From Streptomyces sp. MBT53 (GTDB lineage Bacteria; Actinomycetota; Actinomycetes; Streptomycetales; Streptomycetaceae): a DNA stretch of 64,000 nt. Made by a program: the position numbers and the translations under genes. The DNA lies in the NCBI RefSeq assembly GCF_016654115.1, contig NZ_JAEQAZ010000049.1:1-64000 (forward strand). The letters are read 5' to 3'. Each line of letters starts with the position of its first letter. Position 1 is the stretch's first letter. The notes under the pieces were generated by a model that was not told the origin of the DNA, made no database searches, and saw only the letters and a program-made list of their open reading frames with translations. Of the stretch, positions 33,892 through 42,022 are shown in pieces.

Positions 33892-34049
33892 ACCGCCACG
33901 ACCGCGACGACCGCGACGACCGCCCGTGCCTACCGGGAATCGGGCGTGGACCGTGTCGTGAAGTACGCGCCTGTCCTCGACGAGGACGGCTATCGCGGTA
34001 CACCCGTCCTCCTCCAGCGGAGATCAGCCCGATCCGCGTGAGGAACAGC

Positions 34050-34466
34050 TCATCGCGGGGGCGAAGGTGCGTCGCAGGCCAGGCCTGAGAGGCAGGCATT
34101 GCGGTAGGAGGACTCGTAGATGCGTTCACCGGCGGCCTTCGCGCAGGTCAGGGCCGCGCAAATGGCGAGGGCCGCGACAAGTTGGGTGACGGCAACCACA
34201 GGTACCCGGCGGACTCCGGCTGCAACGGATGCGATCAGGGCGGCTGCCGCCACGAACATGGCCTTGTGCAGGTAGGGACCCGGCGGTGCGCCGTAGTCCT
34301 GCGCGTCGAAGGCCGACCAGTAGGACGAAATCCAGGACAACCAGATCAGGCCCAGTGCCAACAGCTCGACAACCGCCAGGCCCACGGATACGGCCACGGC
34401 CCGACCAGTACGTTCAGGATCTGTACTCACCCGGCGAGAGTCCATCCGGCGGGCACGCGGTGTCAT
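34050..34466 (-). CDS. Small multi-span membrane protein, function unknown
   Basis: 138 residues with three to four hydrophobic helices: AVAVSVGLAVVELLALGLIW, MFVAAAALIASVAAG and VVAVTQLVAALAICAALTC. A C-terminal outer tail has paired Cys (CLSGLACDA). The start is uncertain: ATG at 34466, ATG at 34445 or a later GTG; none has a strong ribosome site. The codon pattern supports coding. It lies alone in the variable region. Confidence 0.6.
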   Translation of the reverse strand: MTPRARRMDSRRVSTDPERTGRAVAVSVGLAVVELLALGLIWLSWISSYWSAFDAQDYGAPPGPYLHKAMFVAAAALIASVAAGVRRVPVVAVTQLVAALAICAALTCAKAAGERIYESSYRNACLSGLACDAPSPPR

Positions 34467-34574
34467 GAGTATCCGTACCCAGGGCGCCCAAGAAGTCCTT
34501 TCCTTTGGTTCGATTGAGGCATGGCGCCTGATTGCTGATCCATCCATCTGGGGTGAACGGAGCGGGGGGAGGTC

Positions 34575-35108
34575 GTGGACGAGATGCTTGATGCGACTGG
34601 GGCGGCATTGTGCTGCGCGGCGGCGATCCGGCTGGGCGGGGCCATGCGCGTGTTGGCTGCGCGGGCCGAGGTGCCCGACCGCTACGACCTGGTCGTGGCG
34701 GGAGTGGACAACATCGTGGCCTCTCTCGAGGGCAAGGATCTCGATGAAAGCGTGCTGGGCAAGGCGTTCGGTGAGAACTGGGACCTGGACGTCAGGTACC
34801 CGGCCGAGCTGTCGGGCGGGGCCTTCTTCCGGAGGTGGACACAACTGGTGTTTGTGACCATCGTGTTGACCCGGCCGAAGCAGCAACAACTCGTCGCCGT
34901 GCAGGGGTTGGACTCGGCCTTGGAGGCGGCAACCGCTTGGCCGTCCGATGTCTCCGTCGACTCCTTCATACGGCTCGCCGACTATGAGCCGGCCTGCCAG
35001 CGGGACGCAGAGAAGCGGCTCCGTAAGGGGGGCCTGCCCGCTTTGTGGAAGCTGGCCGAGGAACAGTCCGGGCAGTACCGACGGGCGGCGGAGCTGCTCG
35101 TCGGATAG
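34575..35108 (+). CDS. Hypothetical protein
   Basis: 177-residue soluble, mostly helical protein without motifs I recognise. The start is GTG at 34575 behind a strong GGGGGGAGG. Base composition is somewhat lower in GC than the core genes, fitting recent acquisition. No functional partner is evident: the upstream gene is divergent and the downstream one has its own promoter-like sequence. Confidence 0.6.
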   Translation: MDEMLDATGAALCCAAAIRLGGAMRVLAARAEVPDRYDLVVAGVDNIVASLEGKDLDESVLGKAFGENWDLDVRYPAELSGGAFFRRWTQLVFVTIVLTRPKQQQLVAVQGLDSALEAATAWPSDVSVDSFIRLADYEPACQRDAEKRLRKGGLPALWKLAEEQSGQYRRAAELLVG

Positions 35109-35238
35109 GACCGTGTCCTGCGGGGTGAGTCGGCGGCAGCGGATGAGGGCTGCAGTTGGGCTGCCGAGTGTTGATGCCGTCCTCATCATGACAGCTCGGA
35201 GGCCGTTTTCGTAGGACCGATCGCACAGCTCAGCAGCC

Positions 35239-35268
35239 TTGTCCGGCCTCTGCCCCGGCTCTCAGAAT
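35239..35268 (+). promoter_or_regulatory. Promoter candidate for the TPR protein, probably leaderless
   Basis: TTGTCC at 35239-35244 and CAGAAT at 35263-35268, spacing 18. The predicted start of transcription is within 1 base of the ATG at 35276, and no Shine-Dalgarno sequence is present. Confidence 0.4.
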
Positions 35269-35275
35269 CGCCGTC

Positions 35276-36556
35276 ATGGATCACGCGGACAAGGTCGATC
35301 AGGACGCACTACTGCGGGCGCGGACGATGTTGCTCGGATCGGGACGACTGAGCCTCGGCCAACAGGTCGAGGCGTACCGAGTGCTTTCGGTGGTCAGTCC
35401 CCTGACCTATCTGCCGAAGCTGGCACAGGCACTGCTCTCGTACGGATACGAGCCGGAGGTCCGGGACCTACCAGAGGTCCGGTTGGCTCGCCATGCCGAG
35501 GCGGCTGCCACGGCACGGCGCGTCGACGCCGACGACCCGAAGAGGACCGAACTGCTGGTACGTGCCCTGTCCGCGTACCGGTACGAGCTGTACGCCGTCG
35601 GACGACGGGCAGAAGGCTTCGCTGTGTGCGAGGAGATGGCCGAGGCCGGGCGGTGGGGTTTCGCCCTTGGGCAGGTGAACAGTTCCGTGTACGGGCACGG
35701 GCCGCTGGCCGCCGTACTGGCCGAGGACGGGCGTCATCAGGAGGCCGCGGAGTTGGGCGGGAAGTTGGTCCGAGCCGCTCGCTCGGAGGGCCCGGCGAAG
35801 GTCTCTTTCTGGGTCGCGGTCGCATGGGCGGCCGAACTGGATGCCGTCGGACGTCACGACGCGGCCCTGGAGGCGTTCGCGGAGATCGTTGACGCCGGCC
35901 GTACCGAAGCCGATGACGAGGGAAGCTCCCCGCTGGCCATTCCGGTATGGCAGTTGGTCCACCAGGCCGGGATGCTGGACGCCGCCGGGCGCCACGTCGA
36001 GGCCCGTGGGGCCCGACAGGACGCCCTGGCCTTCCTCTCCGAGCTGGACAGGACCGGGGAACGCGGAAGCTGGGGCAACATCCTGTCGTGGTGGACCACT
36101 CTGTATGCCCTGTCGGGTCGGTCGGCGGAGCCCGTGGGCCGTCCGAGTGCCCCGGCGCCTCCGTTCGGCCGGCCGTTCCTCGACTGGTCACCCGACATCA
36201 AGCAGACGTACTTCGACGGCCTGCCCGTCCTCGAAGAACAGGTCGCCGATCTGAGAAAGGCGGCCAGGAGCGACCCCCGCGAACACCTTCCGGCACTGGT
36301 GGCCCAGCACCGAAGACTTGCCATCCGTTCGGCCCTGTACTGGAAGAAGCGCAGCGACCGCATCCTGAAGCCGCTCCGCCCGATCTTCAACGAAGGGGTG
36401 GCGCTCGCACGCCGGTTGGCCGACGTGGTGGGCGCGGATCAGAGCCGGGAGGCACTGGGACGGGCCCTGACCGACCGTTCCATGTTCCTTGTCGCCGCCA
36501 AACAGTACGGCGAGGCATACGACGACTACCTTGAGGTCCTCGACTTGCCGGGCTGA
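35276..36556 (+). CDS. TPR-type helical repeat protein
   Basis: 426 residues built of helix pairs of TPR character, for example AYRYELYAVGRRAEGFAVCEE, VAWAAELDAVGRHDAALEAFAEI, VHQAGMLDAAGRHVEARGA and the final RSMFLVAAKQYGEAYDDYLEVLDL. It has no signal, membrane segment or catalytic motif. Proteins of this kind are frequent orphans in Streptomyces and probably bind other proteins. No cognate NTPase or regulator gene is adjacent. Confidence 0.72.
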   Translation: MDHADKVDQDALLRARTMLLGSGRLSLGQQVEAYRVLSVVSPLTYLPKLAQALLSYGYEPEVRDLPEVRLARHAEAAATARRVDADDPKRTELLVRALSAYRYELYAVGRRAEGFAVCEEMAEAGRWGFALGQVNSSVYGHGPLAAVLAEDGRHQEAAELGGKLVRAARSEGPAKVSFWVAVAWAAELDAVGRHDAALEAFAEIVDAGRTEADDEGSSPLAIPVWQLVHQAGMLDAAGRHVEARGARQDALAFLSELDRTGERGSWGNILSWWTTLYALSGRSAEPVGRPSAPAPPFGRPFLDWSPDIKQTYFDGLPVLEEQVADLRKAARSDPREHLPALVAQHRRLAIRSALYWKKRSDRILKPLRPIFNEGVALARRLADVVGADQSREALGRALTDRSMFLVAAKQYGEAYDDYLEVLDLPG

Positions 36557-36572
36557 CGAGTCAGGTGACCAG

Positions 36573-36954
36573 AGGTCTGTGAACGCGACTTGGCATGGAT
36601 CAAGCCGTCGTTCCTCTGGATGATGTACCGCTGCGGCTGGGGTGCGAAGGAAGGGCAGGAGACCGTCCTGGCCGTCGAGATCGGCCGGGACGGCTTCGAG
36701 TGGGCGCCGCGTAACGCGTGTCTGTCGAGTTACGTCCGCGGGGTGCACCCCGACCGAGCCGCCTGACAACGGCAGTTGAAGCGTGCGCCCACCCGCGTTC
36801 AGTGGGACCCGAGCATTACGCGGACGAGTGGACGGTCGCCAGCCGTGACGTGACCCCGCTCGTCCACGAGGTCCACGCGCTCGTCAGCCGTGGGGAGTTG
36901 GACTCCGCCGCGCGGCTGTTGCCCCAGGAACTCCCCTATCCGGCAGTCGGCGTC
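36573..36954 (+). pseudogene. DUF4291 family pseudogene
   Basis: Frame one reads WIKPSFLWMMYRCGWG, then TVLAVEIGRDGFEWA and LSSYVRGVHPDRAA, the middle of DUF4291. It stops at TGA where the family has Trp, and resumes QRQLKRAPTRVQWDP. After a deletion and frameshift it continues as YADEWTVASRDVTPLVHEVH, then LVSRGELDSAARLLP to the end. The N-terminal third is missing. At least three lesions make it clearly dead. Family function is unknown. Confidence 0.85.
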
Positions 36955-39417
36955 TCACAGGCTGACGCCGTAGGCCCCAGCGGCGTAGGTCACCGCGGCG
37001 GCGGTGCCGTCGGCGAGGACTCCGGTGATCCGGAAGTACGTCGTGTCGCCGCGGACCAACGGCACGTAGGCCTTGTAAAGGGGGCCTGCGGAGCTCGCGA
37101 CCGTCTTGACTCGTTCGTAGGTGTGGGTGGACGGGTTCCACTTGTCCAGGTGGTATTCGGTGATGCCGCCGCAGAGGGTCTCGTCGTCGCAGGTCCACTG
37201 GACGTATCCGAGGTCGCCCACCTTGGCGGGGTTGACGACGGTCAGCGGGCCGGTGTTCGCGCCGCGGGCGTCGTCGGGCCTGTTGTCGGGTTCGGTGACG
37301 GTGACCGTCGGGGCGTCGGCCCAGGCGATGTGGTTGTCCCATCGGTCGAGCGCCGCGACGAAGTAGGTCACCGTTTCGCCGTCCGGGGGACCTTCGCACA
37401 GCAGCGCGTTCGGTACGTCCCGGTCCGGAAACGTCGTTCCGGCGTCGACGCACCCGGTGGAGTCGTAGTGGATGGTGCCGTCGGACCGCCGGACGACGCG
37501 GGCGGCGACGTAGCGCAGGCCGCTCTCGGCGGGGGCGTCCCAGCTCAGCACGGTGCCGTCCGCGCGTGGAGTCGCGGTGAGGCCGGTGAGCGCGGGCGGG
37601 GGAACGCTGTCGGGGCTCACCGTGACCGGCTCCGACATCGGGGACACGTTGCCGGCGGCGTCGGTGACCACGGCGGCGTAGGTGTAGGTGGTGCCGTCGA
37701 ACGCGGGCAGTGCGTCCGTGTAGCTGTCGAGCGACGGCGAGGCCGCCGTCACCGTGGCGAGGAGTCCGGGGTCGTCGCCGAGGGTGTCGCCGGTGGAGCG
37801 GTAGAGCTTGAGGGTGCCGCCGGTGCGCAGTTCGTTCGGGGTGCGGTCGTTGGGCAGGTACCAGCTGATGTCGAGGGAGCTCGCCGTCCCCGTCTTGTGG
37901 GACACGACGAGGGCGGGTGCCGCCGGAATGACGGTGTCGGGCGGGGTGACCGTCAGGACGGGGGACCGCTCGGACACGTTGCCCAGACGGTCGGTGGCCT
38001 CGACGGCGTACTGACGGGGCCTGCCGTCGGTTGTCACGTCGGGGTCGGTCCAGGTGGTCCTGTCGGTCGGCCCCATGGAGATCCAGCCGCCGTCGGCGAT
38101 CTGCCGGTAGACCCGGTAGGGATAGGCGGCGAGGTCCATCTCCTTGTTGGGCGCCCAGGTGACGGTGGCGGTTCCGGCGGCCTGGTCGTACGCCACCTTC
38201 GCCCCGGTCGGCGCGAGCGGGGCGACGTTGTCCGGGCCGGGTGCGCCGGGTGTGTAGGCGAACTTGACGGCGGCGGAGCCGGTCCAGTTGACGTAGTCGA
38301 CGCGGAGGGTGTGCGTGCCCTTGGGGACGGTCAGGGCGACCGTCTTGGAGACGGTGGCGGTGCCGTTCTTCCAGAGGTCGATCTTGCGGGTGCCGTCGAG
38401 ATAGACGCGGATGCCGTCCTGGCCGGAGGCGGTGAACGTGAAGGGGCCGCCGGAGCCGAAGTCGCGGGTGATCTGCCAGCGGACGCCGAAGTTGTCCTTG
38501 GCGACGCCCGCGACCCCCGGCGAGTTCGTGCCCCAGTTCTCGCTGATCGCGGAGTCGGTGTCGGTGCGCTTGGGGGTGCCGGTGAAAGCGGTGCCGGCGA
38601 AGTACTGGCGCAGGAAGGTCGGGTTGCCGGTGACCGAGACGTCGGCCGTTCCCTCCGAGGTGTTGCCCGATGTGTCGATCGCGCGGACCTCGTAGAGGTC
38701 GGTGGTCGTGCCGGCGGTGGTGTCGGTGAAGGTCGTGCCGGTGACCGTGGCGACAGGGCTGCCGAAGGTGGCCCGGTCGGGGGTTCGGCGGTAGACGCGG
38801 TAACCGGCCACGTCCATCTCCTTGTTCGCCGACCAGCGCAGGAAGTTCCGTCCGGTGCCGGCGTCGCGCGCGATCGACGGCCCGGTCGGCGCGAGAGGGG
38901 CGACACGGTCCACGCCGGCTCCGGTGCGCGGGGTGTAGCCGAACTTGACGGCGGCGGCACCGTTCCAGTTGACGTAGTCGACGCGGAGGGTGTGGGTGCC
39001 CTTGGGGACGGTCAGGTTGACGGTCTTGGAGACCGTGCCGGTGCCGTTCTTCCACAGGTCGATCTCGCGGGTGCCGTCGAGATAGACGCGGATGCCGTCC
39101 TGCCCGGACGCGGTGAACGCGAAAGGCCCGCCGGAACCGAAGTCCCGGGTCACGGTCCAGCGAACGCCGAAGTTGTCCTTGGCGACGCCCGCGACCCCCG
39201 GCGAGTTCGCGCCCCAGTTCTCGCTCACCGCCGTGTCGCAGTCCGTGCGCTTCGGCGCACCCGAGAAACCGGTGTTCGCGAAGAACTGCCGGGTGTACGT
39301 GTTCGTCGTGCAGTCCGCCGCCGACGCCGGCGAGATGACCACCGCGGCAAGACCGCCCGTCAGCACGGTCACCACCGCGGTCGCGGCGGCGAGACGGGAT
39401 CTTCCGACACTGCTCAC
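36955..39417 (-). CDS. Secreted PA14-FN3 multidomain protein
   Basis: 820-residue exported protein. A signal peptide (1-34, ending ASAA) is followed by a PA14 domain at about 40-163, an FN3 domain at about 170-262, a second PA14 at 267-390, then three to four FN3 domains to the end. PA14 domains bind sugars or cell-wall glycans, so a surface or matrix-adhesion role is likely. No enzyme domain is visible. The start is GTG at 39417 behind AAGGGGA; the frame is open to 39477. The two PA14 copies are nearly identical in DNA, indicating a recent duplication. The stop lies against a dead gene. Confidence 0.83.
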   Translation of the reverse strand: MSSVGRSRLAAATAVVTVLTGGLAAVVISPASAADCTTNTYTRQFFANTGFSGAPKRTDCDTAVSENWGANSPGVAGVAKDNFGVRWTVTRDFGSGGPFAFTASGQDGIRVYLDGTREIDLWKNGTGTVSKTVNLTVPKGTHTLRVDYVNWNGAAAVKFGYTPRTGAGVDRVAPLAPTGPSIARDAGTGRNFLRWSANKEMDVAGYRVYRRTPDRATFGSPVATVTGTTFTDTTAGTTTDLYEVRAIDTSGNTSEGTADVSVTGNPTFLRQYFAGTAFTGTPKRTDTDSAISENWGTNSPGVAGVAKDNFGVRWQITRDFGSGGPFTFTASGQDGIRVYLDGTRKIDLWKNGTATVSKTVALTVPKGTHTLRVDYVNWTGSAAVKFAYTPGAPGPDNVAPLAPTGAKVAYDQAAGTATVTWAPNKEMDLAAYPYRVYRQIADGGWISMGPTDRTTWTDPDVTTDGRPRQYAVEATDRLGNVSERSPVLTVTPPDTVIPAAPALVVSHKTGTASSLDISWYLPNDRTPNELRTGGTLKLYRSTGDTLGDDPGLLATVTAASPSLDSYTDALPAFDGTTYTYAAVVTDAAGNVSPMSEPVTVSPDSVPPPALTGLTATPRADGTVLSWDAPAESGLRYVAARVVRRSDGTIHYDSTGCVDAGTTFPDRDVPNALLCEGPPDGETVTYFVAALDRWDNHIAWADAPTVTVTEPDNRPDDARGANTGPLTVVNPAKVGDLGYVQWTCDDETLCGGITEYHLDKWNPSTHTYERVKTVASSAGPLYKAYVPLVRGDTTYFRITGVLADGTAAAVTYAAGAYGVSL
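38248..38619 (-). repeat. PA14 domain, copy 2
   Basis: Encodes residues 267-390 of the secreted protein and matches 38929-39300 at both DNA and protein level, offset 681 bases. Confidence 0.85.
38929..39300 (-). repeat. PA14 domain, copy 1
   Basis: Encodes residues 40-163. Long stretches, such as those coding KDNFGVRW and GTHTLRVDYVNW, are nearly base-for-base the same as in copy 2. Confidence 0.85.
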
Positions 39418-39644
39418 TGAGTCCCCTTTTGGACGCATGGCTGCCCCGAAGGCAGTCCTACCGGATAGGGGATTCATGAGAACGGCCAGTGGTTGTACGG
39501 CCGAACGGTTTCAACCGTCATTCAAGAGAACGTAATTTGACCGATTAGGATGAAAAGACGCCAAAGCCCACCACCGAGATGCCGATCACCTTACGGTCCC
39601 GATATCTCGGCATGTTTCTGCCGATAAACGACGGAGGAGGCACG

Positions 39645-40154
39645 GTGGCTCACTCAGCGGTTCAAGTCCGGGTGAACGAGGGCGTTTTATGGGTGGCGGG
39701 TGAGGCCTACCCCTTGCGCAACATCTCCCACGTGGGACAACGCAAGCTGGCAGTCGACAAGAAGGCGGCCTGGAAGCAGTTCATCGTGCGGACGGTCATC
39801 TGCCTGTTCTTCGGCAGTTTCCTGGCGGCCGGCGCAGGAACCGTCGGTGTGCTGATCCTGTTCGCCGTGGAGGCCCTGCTGATCTGGCGGCTCGTCACCA
39901 CACTCGGCAAACCGGACCTGTTCGGCCTGGTCCTCAACACCTCGGGCACCCAGCGCGACGCCGTGTGGTCCACGGACAGCGGCGAGATCCACTATCTCGT
40001 GGGCGAGATCACCAAGGCGATCGGCCACCCGGACATCGCCCAGGTGATCTACAACGTGCAGCACGCCGTGCAGGGGGACCTCATCAACCAGTACGGGGCC
40101 GGGAGCATCGGCAAGGCCACCCACAGCGGCTCCGGCAACATCACGGCCTCATGA
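39645..40154 (+). CDS. DUF6232-like membrane protein with C-terminal QYGAGSIGK motif
   Basis: 169 residues. A short N-terminal beta segment (VQVRVNEGVLWVAGEAYPLRNISHV) is followed by a double membrane span at about 55-95, then a cytoplasmic alpha/beta part (LVLNTSGTQRDAVWSTD). The C-terminal tail carries NQYGAGSIGKATHSGSGNI. The layout fits the actinobacterial DUF6232 family. The start is GTG at 39645 behind GGAGGAGG. It overlaps the next gene by 4 bases (ATGA). The tail motif reappears at the N-terminus of that gene's product, so the two proteins very likely work together. Confidence 0.7.
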   Translation: MAHSAVQVRVNEGVLWVAGEAYPLRNISHVGQRKLAVDKKAAWKQFIVRTVICLFFGSFLAAGAGTVGVLILFAVEALLIWRLVTTLGKPDLFGLVLNTSGTQRDAVWSTDSGEIHYLVGEITKAIGHPDIAQVIYNVQHAVQGDLINQYGAGSIGKATHSGSGNITAS

Positions 40155-40227
40155 GCGGCGACAGCTTCCACCAGTACGGAGCCGGGAGCATCGGCAAAGC
40201 CACCCACAGCGGCTCCGGTGACATCGT
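40088..40227 (+). repeat. Imperfect direct repeat across a gene junction
   Basis: 40088-40144 and 40171-40227 differ at only a handful of bases, period 83. The first copy codes the C-terminal tail of the DUF6232-like protein, the second the N-terminus of the next protein, both in frame and both as QYGAGSIGKATHSGSG(N/D)I. Confidence 0.85.
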
Positions 40228-40489
40228 GACCGGCGGCAAGCACGGGCCGGGACAGGAGGCGGACCCCTCGGCAATCTCCGGTCTGCTCAAGGAGATCGAG
40301 GAGTTGCGGCGGCACCTGGATGCGAGCGACCGGGCGGAGGTCGACGCGACGGTCGAGGAGATCCGTTCGAATCCTTCCGAGGAACGATTCGGCAGGCTGC
40401 TGCGCAGGATCGCCGGCATCGCCGCCGTCATCGGGGAGGCGGGGGTCCCGGTGATCGCCACCGTCAAGGCGCTGCTCGGCTCGTCGTAG
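40151..40489 (+). CDS. Small partner protein with N-terminal QYGAGSIGK motif
   Basis: 112-residue soluble protein. The N-terminal 20 residues hold the Gly-rich motif HQYGAGSIGKATHSGSGDI. A charged helical segment follows (LLKEIEELRRHLDASDRAEVDATVEEI), then a helical, hydrophobic C-terminus (IAGIAAVIGEAGVPVIATVKALL). This organisation, a short Gly/Asn-type motif plus a helical adaptor, occurs in small partners of STAND and other conflict-type proteins. I do not know a named family. It is translationally coupled to the membrane protein before it. Confidence 0.65.
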   Translation: MSGDSFHQYGAGSIGKATHSGSGDIVTGGKHGPGQEADPSAISGLLKEIEELRRHLDASDRAEVDATVEEIRSNPSEERFGRLLRRIAGIAAVIGEAGVPVIATVKALLGSS

Positions 40490-40662
40490 CGCGAAGGGGC
40501 GGTCCCCCGGTGGGCGAGGAGGACGGCGGCCGTGGCACCGGCAACTCACGCGGTGCTACGGCCAGTTCGCCGCTACCGCCGGCCAGCCCGTGAAGCGGAC
40601 GTCACACTCGGCACCGTCCCGGCCCTCTTGTCGGCAGAACCGACTTGAAGAGGGGAGACCCC

Positions 40663-41397
40663 GTGAACATCGTCATCTTCGGGGCGAACGGAACGACAGG
40701 GCGGCTGGCCGCCGAACAGGCCGGAGCCGCAGGCCACACCGTCACCGCTGTCACGCGCCGTCCCGAGGACTTTCCGGTACGCGGTCCACGACTGCGGGTG
40801 CTGAAGGCGGACGTGCTCGACCCCGCCGCGGTCGAACGCGCCGTGGCCGGGCAGGACGCCGTGATCTCGACGCTCGGCGTCCCCTACGGCCGAAGGCCGG
40901 TGACCGTGTATTCCGTCGGCATCCGTCACATCACGCGGGCCATGGCCGAGCACGGCGTCCGACGCGTCGTCGGCGTGACCTCGACCGTGCTCTTCGGGAC
41001 GGCGGCGCCCGGCGAGGGACTTCTGTTCCGCAAGGTGCTGGAGCCGTCCGTCGTACGTTTCATGGGGCGCACCGTGTACGACGACATGCGGCGCATGGAG
41101 GAGATCCTCCGCGAGACCGATCTCGACTGGACGGTCATCCGCCCCGGCGGCCTGTTCGACAACGACTCGGTGAGCGACTACCAGGTGGGCAGGGAGCGCC
41201 TGCCCGGCCGGTACACCGCGCGGGCCGACCTCGCGCACGAGTTGCTGCGGCAGGCCGTCGAGGACCGACATGCGCGCGACTTCATCGACGTACGGACCAC
41301 GCAGAACACCCCGAGCTTCCTCGACCTCATCCGCAACGAGGCGTTCGGCGGCAAGGGCGGGCGGAGCGGGGACACCAAGGAGCGCGTCCATGGCTGA
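40663..41397 (+). CDS. NAD(P)-binding protein, NmrA/atypical SDR type
   Basis: 244-residue Rossmann protein with dinucleotide motif GANGTTG near the N-terminus (residues 7-13), a VDV-like LKADVLD, DAVISTLG, and WTVIRPGGLFD in the substrate region. The Tyr-Lys pair of classical SDRs is absent, as in NmrA-like and flavin-reductase-like members. The start is GTG at 40663 behind AGGGGAG. Its end overlaps the cupin gene by 8 bases, so both are one unit. Substrate unknown. Confidence 0.85.
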   Translation: MNIVIFGANGTTGRLAAEQAGAAGHTVTAVTRRPEDFPVRGPRLRVLKADVLDPAAVERAVAGQDAVISTLGVPYGRRPVTVYSVGIRHITRAMAEHGVRRVVGVTSTVLFGTAAPGEGLLFRKVLEPSVVRFMGRTVYDDMRRMEEILRETDLDWTVIRPGGLFDNDSVSDYQVGRERLPGRYTARADLAHELLRQAVEDRHARDFIDVRTTQNTPSFLDLIRNEAFGGKGGRSGDTKERVHG

Positions 41398-42022
41398 CGA
41401 ACGGTTCGTCCTGCTGGCGCCGGGTGCCGCCCGGCCGGGTCGGATCCCGCTGCCGCCCGCGTTCCGCGTCAAGGCGACGACCGCGGACACCGATGGACGG
41501 TTCTCGCTGCTGGAGGTGGTCCTGGAAAGGGACATCCCGCGCCACACCCACCACCGTGCGGACGAGGGCGTCTACGTCCTCGACGGGGTCCTGGAGATCG
41601 AGTTCGACGACGCGGTCCACCTGGCACCGAGGGGCTCGTTCGTGCTGCTCCCCCACGGCGTCCCGCACGCGCTCCGCCGCGCCTCCGACCCACCGCCGCG
41701 GGTCCTGCAGATCTCCGCACCCGGTGGCTGGGAGCTCTACCTGGAGGACCTGTTCGAGGCGGGGCCCACCGTGCTCACCGACGGGCGGCTGGATCCCGCG
41801 AAGATCAATCCGATCGCGGCGCCTTACGCCATCGTCTACGAGGAGACACCACAGGACGAACAGACACCAGAGGACGAGCCAGCAGACACCACGGGTGACG
41901 CGAGCGCGGCCCGGCCGCGGAGCCTCGGCCGGTCGGCCTTGGCTCCCGCCGGGCCGGCTCGGGGTCAGCCCTCCGTGCGGGCCGGCAGGCGCCAGCCCGG
42001 GCGGGGGAAGTGGCAGGTGTAG
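41390..42022 (+). CDS. Cupin-domain protein
   Basis: 210 residues. The cupin barrel spans about 15-130, with metal-ligand motif 1 (RHTHHRADEGVYVLDG) and motif 2 (LLPHGVPHALR) intact, so a metal-dependent function is possible. A disordered acidic then basic tail follows from about 155. The last 58 bases run into the convergent msrA gene, which suggests that a former stop was lost or that the tail is not important. ATG at 41390 is preceded by AAGGAG and overlaps the SDR stop. Possibly a quercetinase-like or small-molecule-binding partner of the SDR. Confidence 0.82.
   Translation: MADERFVLLAPGAARPGRIPLPPAFRVKATTADTDGRFSLLEVVLERDIPRHTHHRADEGVYVLDGVLEIEFDDAVHLAPRGSFVLLPHGVPHALRRASDPPPRVLQISAPGGWELYLEDLFEAGPTVLTDGRLDPAKINPIAAPYAIVYEETPQDEQTPEDEPADTTGDASAARPRSLGRSALAPAGPARGQPSVRAGRRQPGRGKWQV

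Noticed and set aside
33889..33930. GACGACC-like tandem run as a regulatory array
   Set aside because: Short, imperfect and located in a decayed frame; most likely simple-sequence drift.
35109..35275. Possible transposase remnant between two hypothetical genes
   Set aside because: Some phrases recall IS ends, but no conserved motif or inverted repeat is clear enough to claim it.
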